From JBBTTE01 sp038064395 (GTDB lineage: Bacteria; Patescibacteriota; Saccharimonadia; Saccharimonadales; UBA4665): 64,000 bases of DNA. The notes beneath the pieces were generated by a model. It was given only the letters and a program-made list of their open reading frames with translations, did not search any database and was not told the origin of the DNA. The DNA lies in NCBI GenBank assembly GCA_038064395.1, contig JBBTTE010000008.1:1-64000 (forward strand), read 5' to 3'. Both the position numbers and the translations under genes were made by a program. Positions 1-7,343 of this stretch are shown piece after piece; position 1 is the first letter of the stretch; each line of letters opens with the position of its first letter.

Positions 1-55
1 GAACCAGCGACCTAGGCGTTAACAGCGCCCCGCTCTACCGCTGAGCTACCCCGGA
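1..55 (-). tRNA. tRNA-Asn (GTT), 3' part cut by window edge
   Basis: Read on the minus strand, a 7-nt acceptor arm (TCCGGGG) is followed by a D arm (GCTC / GAGC), a 5-bp anticodon stem (GGGCG / CGCCT) and a 7-nt loop CTGTTAA with anticodon GTT. The variable loop AGGTC and the start of the T arm (GCTGG TTC) follow, and the gene then leaves the window. It carries asparagine to ribosomes. It lies just upstream of smpB on the same strand but probably has its own transcription. Confidence 0.93.
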
Positions 56-110
56 TTATAGGTGTTTGACTCCGCCGATTATAGCGGATACGGTGGGCTC
101 AAGCAAGAAG

Positions 111-575
111 TTAACGGCGCGCCTTGAGTTCGGCTTGGGTTCGACGGTCGTCGTCACGTGCCTTAAGCGTTTGGCGCTTGTCGTAGCGCTTCTTGCCCCT
201 GCCAACAGATATGCGGAGCTTAATATAGCGTCCGCCTGTGAGCATTTCTAGGGGTACAATTGTCTGACCTTGTTGCTTGGCGGCAATAAGAGCGTTGATC
301 TCGCGGCGCTTGGCTAATAGCTTGCGGGCACGGGTTTGGTCGGATTCTTCAATTGGAATGCCACTAGTGCCTGAGATCGTAGCATTAATTAAGAATAGCT
401 CTTCGCCCTTAACGGTAACATATGCTCCACGAAGTTGGCCGTGGCCCATGCGCAAGCTCTTAGTCTCCGCGCCTGACAGCTCCAGACCCACCACAAGAGA
501 ATCGCCGAGCTCATAATCGTGTCGAGCCCGTCGGTTGCTAATAGTCTTCGGTTGGTTAGGTTTCTTCTTAGCCAT
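111..575 (-). CDS. smpB: SsrA-binding protein SmpB
   Basis: SmpB binds tmRNA and delivers it to stalled ribosomes for trans-translation. The 154-residue length is normal. The N-terminal NRRARHDYEL segment, the core GAETKSLRMG and LRGAYV segments, and the basic C-terminal tail rich in K and R (GRGKKRYDKRQTLK) are family hallmarks. The tail enters the ribosomal mRNA channel in known SmpB proteins. No tmRNA gene was recognised nearby. The start at 575 fits a promoter ending 10 nt upstream, so the mRNA should be almost leaderless. Confidence 0.97.
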   Translation of the reverse strand: MAKKKPNQPKTISNRRARHDYELGDSLVVGLELSGAETKSLRMGHGQLRGAYVTVKGEELFLINATISGTSGIPIEESDQTRARKLLAKRREINALIAAKQQGQTIVPLEMLTGGRYIKLRISVGRGKKRYDKRQTLKARDDDRRTQAELKARR

Positions 576-585
576 AACAGGTATA

Positions 586-614
586 AGTGTAGCTCACTCC
601 AAGGTATTTGACAA
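586..614 (-). promoter_or_regulatory. smpB promoter
   Basis: On the minus strand TTGTCA (614-609) and TACACT (591-586) are separated by 17 nt, a near-consensus sigma-70-type arrangement. The -10 box ends 10 nt before the smpB ATG. Transcription should therefore begin about 3 nt before the start codon, leaving no room for a Shine-Dalgarno site. Confidence 0.6.
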
Positions 615-641
615 TATGGAGTATAATATTACCTAATTGGT

Positions 642-1736
642 TTACTCTTTGGCGAATTCTTCTCTAGCGACGTTCCATAGCGATGAATCGTGCAGAACCA
701 CAAGTCGGTAGTACCAATACTCAGCTCCCCAGAGATCAATCTGGCGCATGCCCGTAGCTCGGCCGTAAGCGAAACGATCCTTGAGGCGTTTGGCGTTCAA
801 GGACTTGTTCTGCTCGTCCAAGCTAGTAACTGTGACGCTTTTGCTATTGGGCGGCCACGCTTCGGCCTGAAGTTCGCCTAGCACCATGTCACGGTGTAAG
901 AATATCTTCTGCACGCCCGCGATGTAGCCATAGAACCAGGCTGGGAAAGGATACTCGAGATATCGGTGGCTGAAGTTGCCGTCCCAGACGCGCTTGTAGA
1001 CCGAGATGCTGAACTTATCGGGTAACGGCTTGCCGACTGGGAAGCCTTGGGCGTTATTGCTGCGACCGACGATTATTGGGTGCTTCGGATCGAGACCTTT
1101 GACCATATTATATTCATTGACTAGACGGCTGCGGCTGAAGTCAGTACAGATGCCGAAGCCCTTCAGGAAATACTCATTCTCAAGTTGGTAATCTTGTAAC
1201 GCGGGTGAGTCCTTGTAGCGATTAACTACAGCTGTCATGTAAGCATTGAGCTGCGGTCCCCACTGCCCTGGCGATTCCTTGCTCGCCCAATCTGGCATGT
1301 GACACTCTGGCCAGCGTGGTTGTCGCAGCCCGAGGGTTAGTGTCACCTTGGCATTGGCGGCTTCGGCCTTCTTGAACTGCCAGTCAAGTTGACTGAAGTC
1401 GTAAGTACCTTTGGTCTGCTCGGCATCGCTCCAGTAGCTAACTAGTCGGAATTGCTTAACTCCTATACCAATCAGAGCGTCCATGGTCTGCTCGGGGTCG
1501 ACGCCCAGACTGGTGGCGTAATCTGGAATGAAGCTAACACCTTGTTGTAACGGCTTGGATGATTCACTATGGATATACCACTGAGCGATACTGTACATGA
1601 CACTTGTAAGTAGAATGACTGCGATTACCAGAATTGTTACAATCTTCTGAAACCAGCCCCCATGCCAATACCTAACAGGCCAAGTCAGCAGCTTGTTCTT
1701 GTCTTGTGAGACATGCAACTTTGCGCTCTTTGCCAT
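642..1736 (-). CDS. Membrane-anchored clan GH-A-like glycoside hydrolase
   Basis: The 364-residue protein has a basic cytoplasmic N-terminus and one transmembrane segment (about residues 31-52). An extracytoplasmic TIM-barrel-like domain with the style of cellulase or beta-galactosidase folds follows. The NE pair at 187-188 (in LENEY) fits the acid/base of GH-A enzymes. The glutamates at 288 or 292 (LGELQAEAW) are candidates for the nucleophile, and a DLWGAEYWYYR segment near the C-terminus resembles the last barrel strand. It probably trims envelope or exogenous glycans at the cell surface. It diverges from a glycosyltransferase with only 20 bp between start codons. The exact GH family and substrate are not clear. 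Confidence 0.7.
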   Translation of the reverse strand: MAKSAKLHVSQDKNKLLTWPVRYWHGGWFQKIVTILVIAVILLTSVMYSIAQWYIHSESSKPLQQGVSFIPDYATSLGVDPEQTMDALIGIGVKQFRLVSYWSDAEQTKGTYDFSQLDWQFKKAEAANAKVTLTLGLRQPRWPECHMPDWASKESPGQWGPQLNAYMTAVVNRYKDSPALQDYQLENEYFLKGFGICTDFSRSRLVNEYNMVKGLDPKHPIIVGRSNNAQGFPVGKPLPDKFSISVYKRVWDGNFSHRYLEYPFPAWFYGYIAGVQKIFLHRDMVLGELQAEAWPPNSKSVTVTSLDEQNKSLNAKRLKDRFAYGRATGMRQIDLWGAEYWYYRLVVLHDSSLWNVAREEFAKE

Positions 1737-1756
1737 ATAATTAAGTACTAGAATCT

Positions 1757-2602
1757 ATGAAAGTAAGCATTATCATTCCAGTATACAATGAAGCCTCTCA
1801 GTTGGGAGCTTGCCTAAGGGCGATTGCTGCCCAAACTGTTCAGCCCTACGAAGTGATAGTAGTCGATAACAACTCATCTGACATGTCGACCAAGGTGGCT
1901 GGAGGCTATGACTTCGTGACAATTCTGCATGAACCAAAGCAAGGAGTTTTGCACGCTCGAACCAGAGGCTTTGATGCTGCCCGCGGCGATATTATCGCTA
2001 GAATTGACGCCGATAGCCTACTGCCTGATAACTGGATCGCCTCAGTCAAGGCAGTGTTCAGGAACCCCAAGGTTGATGCCGTGTCGGGTGTGGCTCAGTA
2101 CTATAATGTCGCTGTCGCGGGGTTGTTTAACGCCATAGATCTGTTCTTCCGTCGTCGATTGAGTCGACAGTTGGGCGATCGGGTCTTCTTGTGGGGAGCT
2201 AACATGGCGATTCGTCGCTCAGCCTGGAATAGGGTCAAACCTGTGCTTTGTAACCAGGGTGGTCTGCATGAGGACTTTGATATCGCAATCCATCTGCAAG
2301 AAATCGGTGGTTACGTCACGTTCGACGAACGATTGGAGGCTCAGGTGTCATCACGTCGTATCGATACTAGCTTCTTGGACTTCATGAGCTATGCCTGGGC
2401 TAGTCCTAAGACTTATGCCAAGCACCATATTAGAAGTCGTTGGCATATGTACACTCCACTGCTTCTGTGTGCAGTTGGCTACTTGCCTGCTCGTATAATG
2501 CATCGTGGTTATGATCCTAAGAGTGAAAGCTTCACTTGGTCTAGGGTATTTGCTCCAAGCGGAACTATCCAGCGAGTTGATCCTACCACCAACGTTGCTT
2601 AG
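1757..2602 (+). CDS. Family 2 glycosyltransferase
   Basis: The GT-A fold begins at residue 3 with SIIIPVYNEASQL, followed by VVDNNSSD and a DXD-like metal site (RIDADSLLP). A GGLHEDFDIA segment supplies the expected catalytic ED acidic pair. A short hydrophobic stretch near residues 225-240 may tether the protein to the membrane. It should transfer a sugar from a nucleotide donor to an envelope acceptor. A TATAAT at 1736-1741 lies 15 nt before the start. The gene ends exactly where the opposing nuclease gene ends. Confidence 0.85.
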   Translation: MKVSIIIPVYNEASQLGACLRAIAAQTVQPYEVIVVDNNSSDMSTKVAGGYDFVTILHEPKQGVLHARTRGFDAARGDIIARIDADSLLPDNWIASVKAVFRNPKVDAVSGVAQYYNVAVAGLFNAIDLFFRRRLSRQLGDRVFLWGANMAIRRSAWNRVKPVLCNQGGLHEDFDIAIHLQEIGGYVTFDERLEAQVSSRRIDTSFLDFMSYAWASPKTYAKHHIRSRWHMYTPLLLCAVGYLPARIMHRGYDPKSESFTWSRVFAPSGTIQRVDPTTNVA

Positions 2603-3178
2603 CTACTGGTCGTTAGATATATAGCCACCCTTATCAGTGCGAGTTGGCGTGCAGTTACCCCAGATACCTTTATGCTCGGCCATAGCCATCTGTTGGTCAA
2701 TATTAAACTGATCTGACTTAGTAAATGGGAAGTACGGGTAGTAGAAGGCGTAACCGTTCCGAACCAGCTTCTCATTGACGTTTGTTCCATCTGGCAAATA
2801 TACGTATCTAAGTAAGCGATCATAACGATCGCGATCGGTGCTAAGTGAGTCTGACTCCAACCTAACTTTGTTCTTGCCGATTACGTTCTTGGTAAAAGCC
2901 GCAGCCGCTGGACCGTAGCATTGCACGGGCGTGTTGGGCTTATGAGTCTCTGGCGTATCAATCCCGATGAACCGAACTTTCTCGACTTTGCCGTTCATAT
3001 TCACAGCGATTGTGTCACCGTCAACGAAATGAGCCACGGTGTATAGGCCAGGCTGGTTCTTGACAGCAACCAGCCCACCTTCGTTAATTACACTATGTTG
3101 TTCGGCAACAATGACTATCAGGGATAGAACCAAGGCCAGCAACGACAGCCAGCCCTTTTTGCGATACCTTCGTGGCAT
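2603..3178 (-). CDS. Secreted or anchored thermonuclease-like (SNase) nuclease
   Basis: A 191-residue protein with one N-terminal hydrophobic helix (about 8-26) that can act as a signal or anchor. The SNase domain follows: VDGDTIAV, FIGIDTPET with its Asp-Thr-Pro-Glu signature, and RYDRLLRYVYL with catalytic-type arginines. A KGIWGNC ending is also seen in known family members. It probably cleaves extracellular DNA or RNA, which would suit an organism that scavenges nucleotides. It is the last gene of a minus-strand trio, 4 nt behind the kinase gene. Confidence 0.85.
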   Translation of the reverse strand: MPRRYRKKGWLSLLALVLSLIVIVAEQHSVINEGGLVAVKNQPGLYTVAHFVDGDTIAVNMNGKVEKVRFIGIDTPETHKPNTPVQCYGPAAAAFTKNVIGKNKVRLESDSLSTDRDRYDRLLRYVYLPDGTNVNEKLVRNGYAFYYPYFPFTKSDQFNIDQQMAMAEHKGIWGNCTPTRTDKGGYISNDQ

Positions 3179-3182
3179 AGTA

Positions 3183-3692
3183 CTAACTAAGTAACTGGAT
3201 TACTGTGTTGGCGTCAACTTTCGCACCGTCAATTTTAATAACTTTTTCATCTTCAGTTGGTTCTTCTAACTTGCTTACTATGGTATCGAATCGCTCTTCA
3301 CTCATGCTCGCCATGTAGCCGTTTCGGTTTATTTCTGCTCCTACCGCGCGCTCTTTGGCGATTTCAGCAGAGGTGTTTATCCATAGGACTATTGTTTCGG
3401 CGTTCTGGCGGTTAGCGATTTCGCGTAGCTTCTGACGATCAGCTCGGAAGCTGAAATTGGTATCGAAGATGACGCTTTCCCCTTGGGATAGTAGTTGCTC
3501 AGTACGTTCATTGAGATTATCGTAAAGCTCTAGGCTTTCTTGTTCGGAATGGCTGGGGTTGGGGAACATATTGTGTCGTTCTGCATCTGACCATAGATGG
3601 ACAGCACCTGTATGGTCGGCGATAGTCTGTGCCACCGTTGTCTTGCCTGCACCAGGGTAGCCTACCATTAGGTAAAGTTTGGGCTTATCCAT
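3183..3692 (-). CDS. Small P-loop ATPase / kinase (AAA_33, zeta-like)
   Basis: The 169-residue protein has a Walker A motif GYPGAGKTT at residues 12-20. DTNFS and RADRQKLREIA segments match the lid region of AAA_33-type nucleoside, polynucleotide or zeta-like kinases. Its start overlaps the stop of the upstream adenosyltransferase gene as TGATG, so translation is coupled. The substrate cannot be named from sequence. No antitoxin-like partner is present, so a toxin role is unlikely. Confidence 0.7.
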   Translation of the reverse strand: MDKPKLYLMVGYPGAGKTTVAQTIADHTGAVHLWSDAERHNMFPNPSHSEQESLELYDNLNERTEQLLSQGESVIFDTNFSFRADRQKLREIANRQNAETIVLWINTSAEIAKERAVGAEINRNGYMASMSEERFDTIVSKLEEPTEDEKVIKIDGAKVDANTVIQLLS

Positions 3693-4261
3693 CAGTAGTC
3701 GATCCCCTTATTAGCTAAGAACTTATCGTCGAAGTGATGCTTGAGCTTGGTCATGTCGGTGGCTATATCGACTTCCTTGAGTAGCTTGGTTGGGAAGTTG
3801 CGGCCAGTCAGACAGAGGCTGGTGTGTGGCGAGCGTGCCTTAATCAGATCCTTGAGTTGCTTCTCGGTCAGTAGGCCATCGTTAGCGGCGTTATTGATTT
3901 CGTCACAGATTACTAGATCGTACTCGCCGCTGTTGGCGCAGCGCAGAGCTTCTTGATAGGTTTCTAGTGCTGCTTGCTTGTGTTGATCCTCGGATATGTG
4001 CTGTTCACTTAGCTCACCTGCTTGATAGAACCCCTTACCGCCCTTGTAGAAATGCAACTGATCCTTATATATAGGCTGAATGTCCCTAATGAACACGTGC
4101 TCACTAACGCCCCAATACTTAATGAATTGTACGAAAGCTACGCGCCAACGATTACCGAGTGCTCGCGTCATAAGGCCAAGCGAAGCCGTGGTCTTACCCT
4201 TACCGTCACCGGTGTAGACGATCACTACCGATTCTTTTGTTTCGAAATCCTCAAACGCCAT
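3692..4261 (-). CDS. cobO: Cob(I)yrinic acid a,c-diamide adenosyltransferase (CobO/BtuR)
   Basis: The enzyme family adds the 5'-deoxyadenosyl group of ATP to cob(I)alamin or its precursors. The 189-residue protein has the family P-loop YTGDGKGKTTASLG near residue 16, the FIKYW segment, a CDEINNA box and LTGRN near the end. The length is typical. No other cobalamin gene is present, so salvage of imported corrinoid, or a different P-loop role, is possible. A TACTAT box lies 7 nt before the start, overlapping the divergent promoter of the neighbouring small gene. Confidence 0.85.
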   Translation of the reverse strand: MAFEDFETKESVVIVYTGDGKGKTTASLGLMTRALGNRWRVAFVQFIKYWGVSEHVFIRDIQPIYKDQLHFYKGGKGFYQAGELSEQHISEDQHKQAALETYQEALRCANSGEYDLVICDEINNAANDGLLTEKQLKDLIKARSPHTSLCLTGRNFPTKLLKEVDIATDMTKLKHHFDDKFLANKGIDY

Positions 4262-4292
4262 AACTTATATAGTAGTTTAAAACGCCAAAACT

Positions 4293-4321
4293 TTGTATGT
4301 TCTGCGACAAAAGCGTATGAT
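4293..4321 (+). promoter_or_regulatory. Promoter of the small gene at 4328
   Basis: TTGTAT (4293-4298) and TATGAT (4316-4321) are 17 nt apart. The start codon is 6 nt after the -10 box, so the predicted transcript starts at or next to the A of ATG. The site overlaps the divergent cobO promoter region. Confidence 0.5.
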
Positions 4322-4327
4322 TATGGT

Positions 4328-4576
4328 ATGAGTGGAGAAGTTCATAAATCAACTCTTCAAGAAGCATCTGACTTGCCGGTAGATGCTCCCCATGTTTTAT
4401 CCGTAGCATCGTTAGGTGAGGGTGAAGTGGTGGGAGGAGCGGCAGCTGTCATTGATATTGATGAATTTGAAACAGCCCTTCGAGACGTTAAAGACCCTAT
4501 CACAGCCGCAGGTTATTTTGCACTTGAGGCAGATGCCTACCGCAAACAGTTAAGAGAAGAAGGCCGAAGCGCCTAA
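4328..4576 (+). CDS. Small acidic hypothetical protein
   Basis: No family recognised. From the ATG at 4328 the product is 82 residues and acidic, with no membrane segment. A glycine- and alanine-rich middle is followed by a C-terminal part that looks helical (ITAAGYFALEADAYRKQL). The frame stays open upstream to 4022, but that part lies inside cobO and before the promoter, so the shorter start is preferred. It converges on the glutaredoxin gene with a 10-nt gap. Confidence 0.55.
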   Translation: MSGEVHKSTLQEASDLPVDAPHVLSVASLGEGEVVGGAAAVIDIDEFETALRDVKDPITAAGYFALEADAYRKQLREEGRSA

Positions 4577-4586
4577 TTAATTCTGC

Positions 4587-4838
4587 TTAGACTAAGGCGT
4601 GAGCTTGAAGTGAAGCGTCGATCTTAGGACGGTCAAAACCGATGATTATGTCACCAGCGAGATCAATCACTGGAATGCCACGCTGACCGGACTTCTCAAC
4701 AGCTTCTAGGCCTGACTTCGGATCCTTGTCGACGTCGATGTACTTGTAGGCAACCTTCTTGTCGTCAAGATAACGCATGGCCGTGTGGCAGAAGGCACAC
4801 CACTCCGCTCCGTAAATTGTTATTTTTGAATCTGTCAT
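4587..4838 (-). CDS. Glutaredoxin-like protein (CAFC active site)
   Basis: An 83-residue thioredoxin-fold protein with the active-site motif WCAFC at residues 13-17, an IDVDKDP segment, the cis-proline loop GIPVID and a GFDRPKID end. The arrangement is typical of the NrdH/YruB-like glutaredoxin group. It should reduce disulfides or mixed disulfides in the cytoplasm. TATCAT lies 8 nt before the start, consistent with a leaderless mRNA. It is divergent from the ATP synthase operon. Confidence 0.88.
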   Translation of the reverse strand: MTDSKITIYGAEWCAFCHTAMRYLDDKKVAYKYIDVDKDPKSGLEAVEKSGQRGIPVIDLAGDIIIGFDRPKIDASLQAHALV

Positions 4839-4880
4839 GTACTTCTATGATAGCACTATACAATGTAAAGTAAAGGCCTC

Positions 4881-4910
4881 TTGCGTGATATAGATCACAT
4901 CTGTTATAAT
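4881..4910 (+). promoter_or_regulatory. ATP synthase operon promoter
   Basis: TTGCGT (4881-4886) is 18 nt before an extended -10 element, TGTTATAAT, whose TATAAT is at 4905-4910. The first gene starts 8 nt later, so the leader is about 0-2 nt long. Confidence 0.6.
4884..4899. promoter_or_regulatory. CRP-like palindrome over the atp promoter
   Basis: CGTGA-TATAGA-TCACA matches the classic CRP operator layout TGTGA-N6-TCACA in 9 of 10 half-site bases. It overlaps the -35 box and the spacer, centred about 25 bp before the predicted transcription start, a position that suits repression better than activation. A Crp/Fnr-family gene is present at 35302-35994 and carries the Arg-Glu recognition-helix pair that reads GTGA in E. 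coli CRP. Confidence 0.5.
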
Positions 4911-4918
4911 CGTAAGTA

Positions 4919-5233
4919 ATGACAAAGACGACAGCGCCTCGCAAGACGCCCTCGCCTGCTGAAACAGCAAAGCCTCACACTGCAGTGGGCGCCAAAAGCG
5001 GCAACCCAACCTCTGTTTTTATTGGGGCTGCCTTAGATATGAGTTGGCGACTGGCCGTAGTGGTATTGGTGCCGATAATCGGCGGCTTTGAGCTTGATAA
5101 GGCACTAGACATGACCCCACTATTGACCATCGTCGGCTTCTTAATCGCTATGGTTGGCATGGGTCTAGTAATGTGGCGGACACTTCAAGAAGCTAACAAG
5201 CTGCCAGTACCTACCAAGGAGAAACGAATATGA
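4919..5233 (+). CDS. AtpI-like small membrane protein
   Basis: A 104-residue protein with a polar N-terminus of about 38 residues and two transmembrane helices (about 43-58 and 66-86). It is joined to the ATP synthase operon and overlaps atpB by 4 nt (ATGA). AtpI-type proteins help assemble the c-ring or handle Mg2+ near the enzyme. Family assignment rests on position, size, the two-helix layout and the GGFELDKAL hairpin. Sequence similarity in this family is always weak. Confidence 0.7.
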   Translation: MTKTTAPRKTPSPAETAKPHTAVGAKSGNPTSVFIGAALDMSWRLAVVVLVPIIGGFELDKALDMTPLLTIVGFLIAMVGMGLVMWRTLQEANKLPVPTKEKRI

Positions 5234-6093
5234 TTAATGGCCTAACTCGTTTCGCAGAATCTACCGGTCCAACAGTCCATGTAGCCCCGCACGAAGTGTT
5301 TGAGATTGGCGGTATCGTGATCACTAACTCAATCCTCTATGGATGGGTTTGCGCCGTTCTTATAATCGGCCTTATGACATGGGTTGCTCGCCGTGTAACT
5401 CTCAAGCCACGTGGTGGCCTGGTGCAATTCATCGAAGTTGGAGTCGAGTTTATCAGTAATCTGGTTGAGAATAGCTTCGACGATAAGAAAGTCGGGCGTC
5501 GCTATGTACCCTTCTTCGTTACCTTATTTTTCTTCATCTTGCTTAGCAACTGGCTGGGTCTGTTGCCGATTGTCGGTGAGGGCTTCAGGTCTGGTGAGGC
5601 ACCACTTTTCAGGCCGTTCACAGGCGACCTCAATGCGACTCTAGCCATTGGTCTCTTCAGTATGATTCTGGTCTACGGCGCTTCTATTAAGGAATCCGGT
5701 GGATTCATTAAGTACTTGAAGCACTTCTTCATCGGTAGTCCACTGAATCCTTTGTTCTTAGTCATCGCTTTGCTAGAAATGTTTACCGATCTGACTCGTG
5801 TGCTCAGTCTGTCGCTTCGTCTTTTCCTCAACATAACCATCGGCGAGATCGTGATTGCCGTCTTCGCTTACTTAGGTAGCGTGGCAGCACCAATCACTGC
5901 TCTGCCCTTCACCATGTTGGAATTCCTAGTAGCTGCCCTGCAGGCTTACATATTCACAATTCTTAGTACCATGTACCTAGCCATCGCGGTCAACCACGCT
6001 GCCGAGCACGCTCGTCACGATGACTTGACCGAGGATGACGTTCCTGAAACAATAGGGGTAACAACCCGCGCGGGCGTTCATGGGCAGGCTTAG
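5230..6093 (+). CDS. atpB: ATP synthase Fo subunit a
   Basis: Subunit a forms the two proton half-channels beside the c-ring. The 287-residue protein has multiple membrane helices, and the segment LTRVLSLSLRLFLNI carries the essential arginine that faces the c-subunit carboxylate. A late AALQAYIFTILSTMYL helix is also diagnostic. The C-terminal tail is acidic and cytoplasmic. The start overlaps the previous stop. Confidence 0.97.
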   Translation: MINGLTRFAESTGPTVHVAPHEVFEIGGIVITNSILYGWVCAVLIIGLMTWVARRVTLKPRGGLVQFIEVGVEFISNLVENSFDDKKVGRRYVPFFVTLFFFILLSNWLGLLPIVGEGFRSGEAPLFRPFTGDLNATLAIGLFSMILVYGASIKESGGFIKYLKHFFIGSPLNPLFLVIALLEMFTDLTRVLSLSLRLFLNITIGEIVIAVFAYLGSVAAPITALPFTMLEFLVAALQAYIFTILSTMYLAIAVNHAAEHARHDDLTEDDVPETIGVTTRAGVHGQA

Positions 6094-6143
6094 GTTTGGT
6101 CTAGATAATAATGTTAAACGTAATAAGGAGTTAATTAAATAAT

Positions 6144-6374
6144 ATGGCAATCTTCGCAGAAGCAGTCAACACAGCAATTATCGGCAAAGGTCTTATGATC
6201 GGTGGCGGTTTTATCGGTCCAGCTATCGGTATCGGTCTAATCGGCGGCAGCTACCTGCAGGCCGTTGGTCGTAACCCAGAAGCAGCTAAGTTCCTAGGTC
6301 AAGCTTTGATCTTCGTAGCTATCGTAGAGCTATTCGGTCTACTAGCCTTCGCTTCAATCTTCATCGTTAAATAA
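6144..6374 (+). CDS. atpE: ATP synthase Fo subunit c
   Basis: A 76-residue hairpin of two membrane helices joined by the polar loop GRNPEA. The ion-binding carboxylate is Glu62 in FVAIVELFG. The neighbouring residues lack the Gln/Glu-Ser/Thr set of sodium-type c-subunits, so proton coupling is more likely. An AAGGAG Shine-Dalgarno lies about 13 nt upstream of the ATG, and the codon choice suits high expression. Confidence 0.97.
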   Translation: MAIFAEAVNTAIIGKGLMIGGGFIGPAIGIGLIGGSYLQAVGRNPEAAKFLGQALIFVAIVELFGLLAFASIFIVK

Positions 6375-6392
6375 GGAATAGATATTCAAAGA

Positions 6393-6926
6393 ATGATTCA
6401 ACCAATAACAAACTTCGCAGAAAGCTCATCAGGACTCGGCGCTCTTGGCGTTGACGGTCAGGCTTTTGTGATCCAGTTCATCACTTTTGTGTTGGCTTTC
6501 TTAATACTGAAGCGCTTCGCCTTCAAGCCGATCATCAAGGTCATGGCCGAACGTCGTGAAGTCATCGAGAGCGGCGTTAAGCTTGGCGAAGAAATGAAGC
6601 AAGAACGTGCCAAGCTAGACTCTGAAGTCGAAAAGGCTTTACATGAAGCTCGTCAGGAAGCTGACGGCATCATTGCCGGCGCTCAAGACACCGGTCGTCA
6701 ATCAGTTCGCGAAGCCGAGGACAAGGCTCGTGAGAAGGCTGCGGGTATTCTCAAGGAAGCAGATTCGCGCATTGCCACAGATACAGCTCGAGCCCGTAAG
6801 CAGCTCGAGAAGGAATTAGTCGGTCTCATCTCTGATGCCACAGAGGTAATCATTGACGAGAAGATTGACGCCAAGAAAGACTCAGCTCTCATAGAGCGTG
6901 CCTTGAAAGGTCGTGTCTCAGCATGA
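6393..6926 (+). CDS. atpF: ATP synthase Fo subunit b
   Basis: A 177-residue stator subunit with one N-terminal membrane helix (about 25-45, ending LKRFAFKPI). A long charged, alanine-rich helix follows that should form the right-handed coiled-coil peripheral stalk. It overlaps atpH by 4 nt (ATGA). Confidence 0.95.
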   Translation: MIQPITNFAESSSGLGALGVDGQAFVIQFITFVLAFLILKRFAFKPIIKVMAERREVIESGVKLGEEMKQERAKLDSEVEKALHEARQEADGIIAGAQDTGRQSVREAEDKAREKAAGILKEADSRIATDTARARKQLEKELVGLISDATEVIIDEKIDAKKDSALIERALKGRVSA

Positions 6927-7327
6927 AAGCCCCGAGGACTCGCATCGCCAGCACTATCGCCGATAAGACTCTTAAGTCGGGCAGCTCCAAGCAGCTCAGC
7001 CAGGAGATAGCGGCATATTTGCTGAGCGAACGTCGAGTCAATGAGCTTGATTCGATATTACGTGATGTCCAAGGTGATTGGGCCAAGGCAGGCATTGTGG
7101 ACGTAATCGCTAGTAGCGCTTTCCCTATTGCGCCTGTTGCTAAGGCCGACATCACCAAGCAGATTAAGCAGCTTTATCCTGACGCCAAGCAGATTATTAT
7201 TACTGAGGTACGTGACCCAGAAGTAATTGGCGGCGTTAAGTTAATGCTGGCTGACAAGCAGCTAGATCTTACGGTCGAGGCGCAATTGAATAAGTTTAAA
7301 CAGTTAACTACCGTAGCGGAAGCATAG
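6923..7327 (+). CDS. atpH: ATP synthase F1 subunit delta (short)
   Basis: Position between atpF and atpA and the C-terminal segment ITEVRDPEVIGGVKLMLADKQLD identify subunit delta, which joins the stator to F1. At 134 residues it is about 40 shorter than the usual 175-180. The N-terminal helical domain is reduced, while the C-terminal domain is recognisable. It is translationally coupled to atpF. Confidence 0.9.
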   Translation: MKAPRTRIASTIADKTLKSGSSKQLSQEIAAYLLSERRVNELDSILRDVQGDWAKAGIVDVIASSAFPIAPVAKADITKQIKQLYPDAKQIIITEVRDPEVIGGVKLMLADKQLDLTVEAQLNKFKQLTTVAEA

Positions 7328-7343
7328 AAAGGAACCAAATAAA

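Noticed and set aside
608..627. TTGACA followed by TATAAT on the plus strand
   Set aside because: The two boxes are only 8 nt apart, too close for a sigma-70-type promoter, and no plus-strand gene follows.
3183..3692. Zeta-type toxin of a toxin-antitoxin pair
   Set aside because: No small antitoxin gene is adjacent, and the gene is coupled to a corrinoid adenosyltransferase instead.
4022..4327. Upstream extension of the small gene at 4328
   Set aside because: It lies inside the conserved cobO coding region on the other strand, and the promoter at 4293-4321 would be within the coding sequence.
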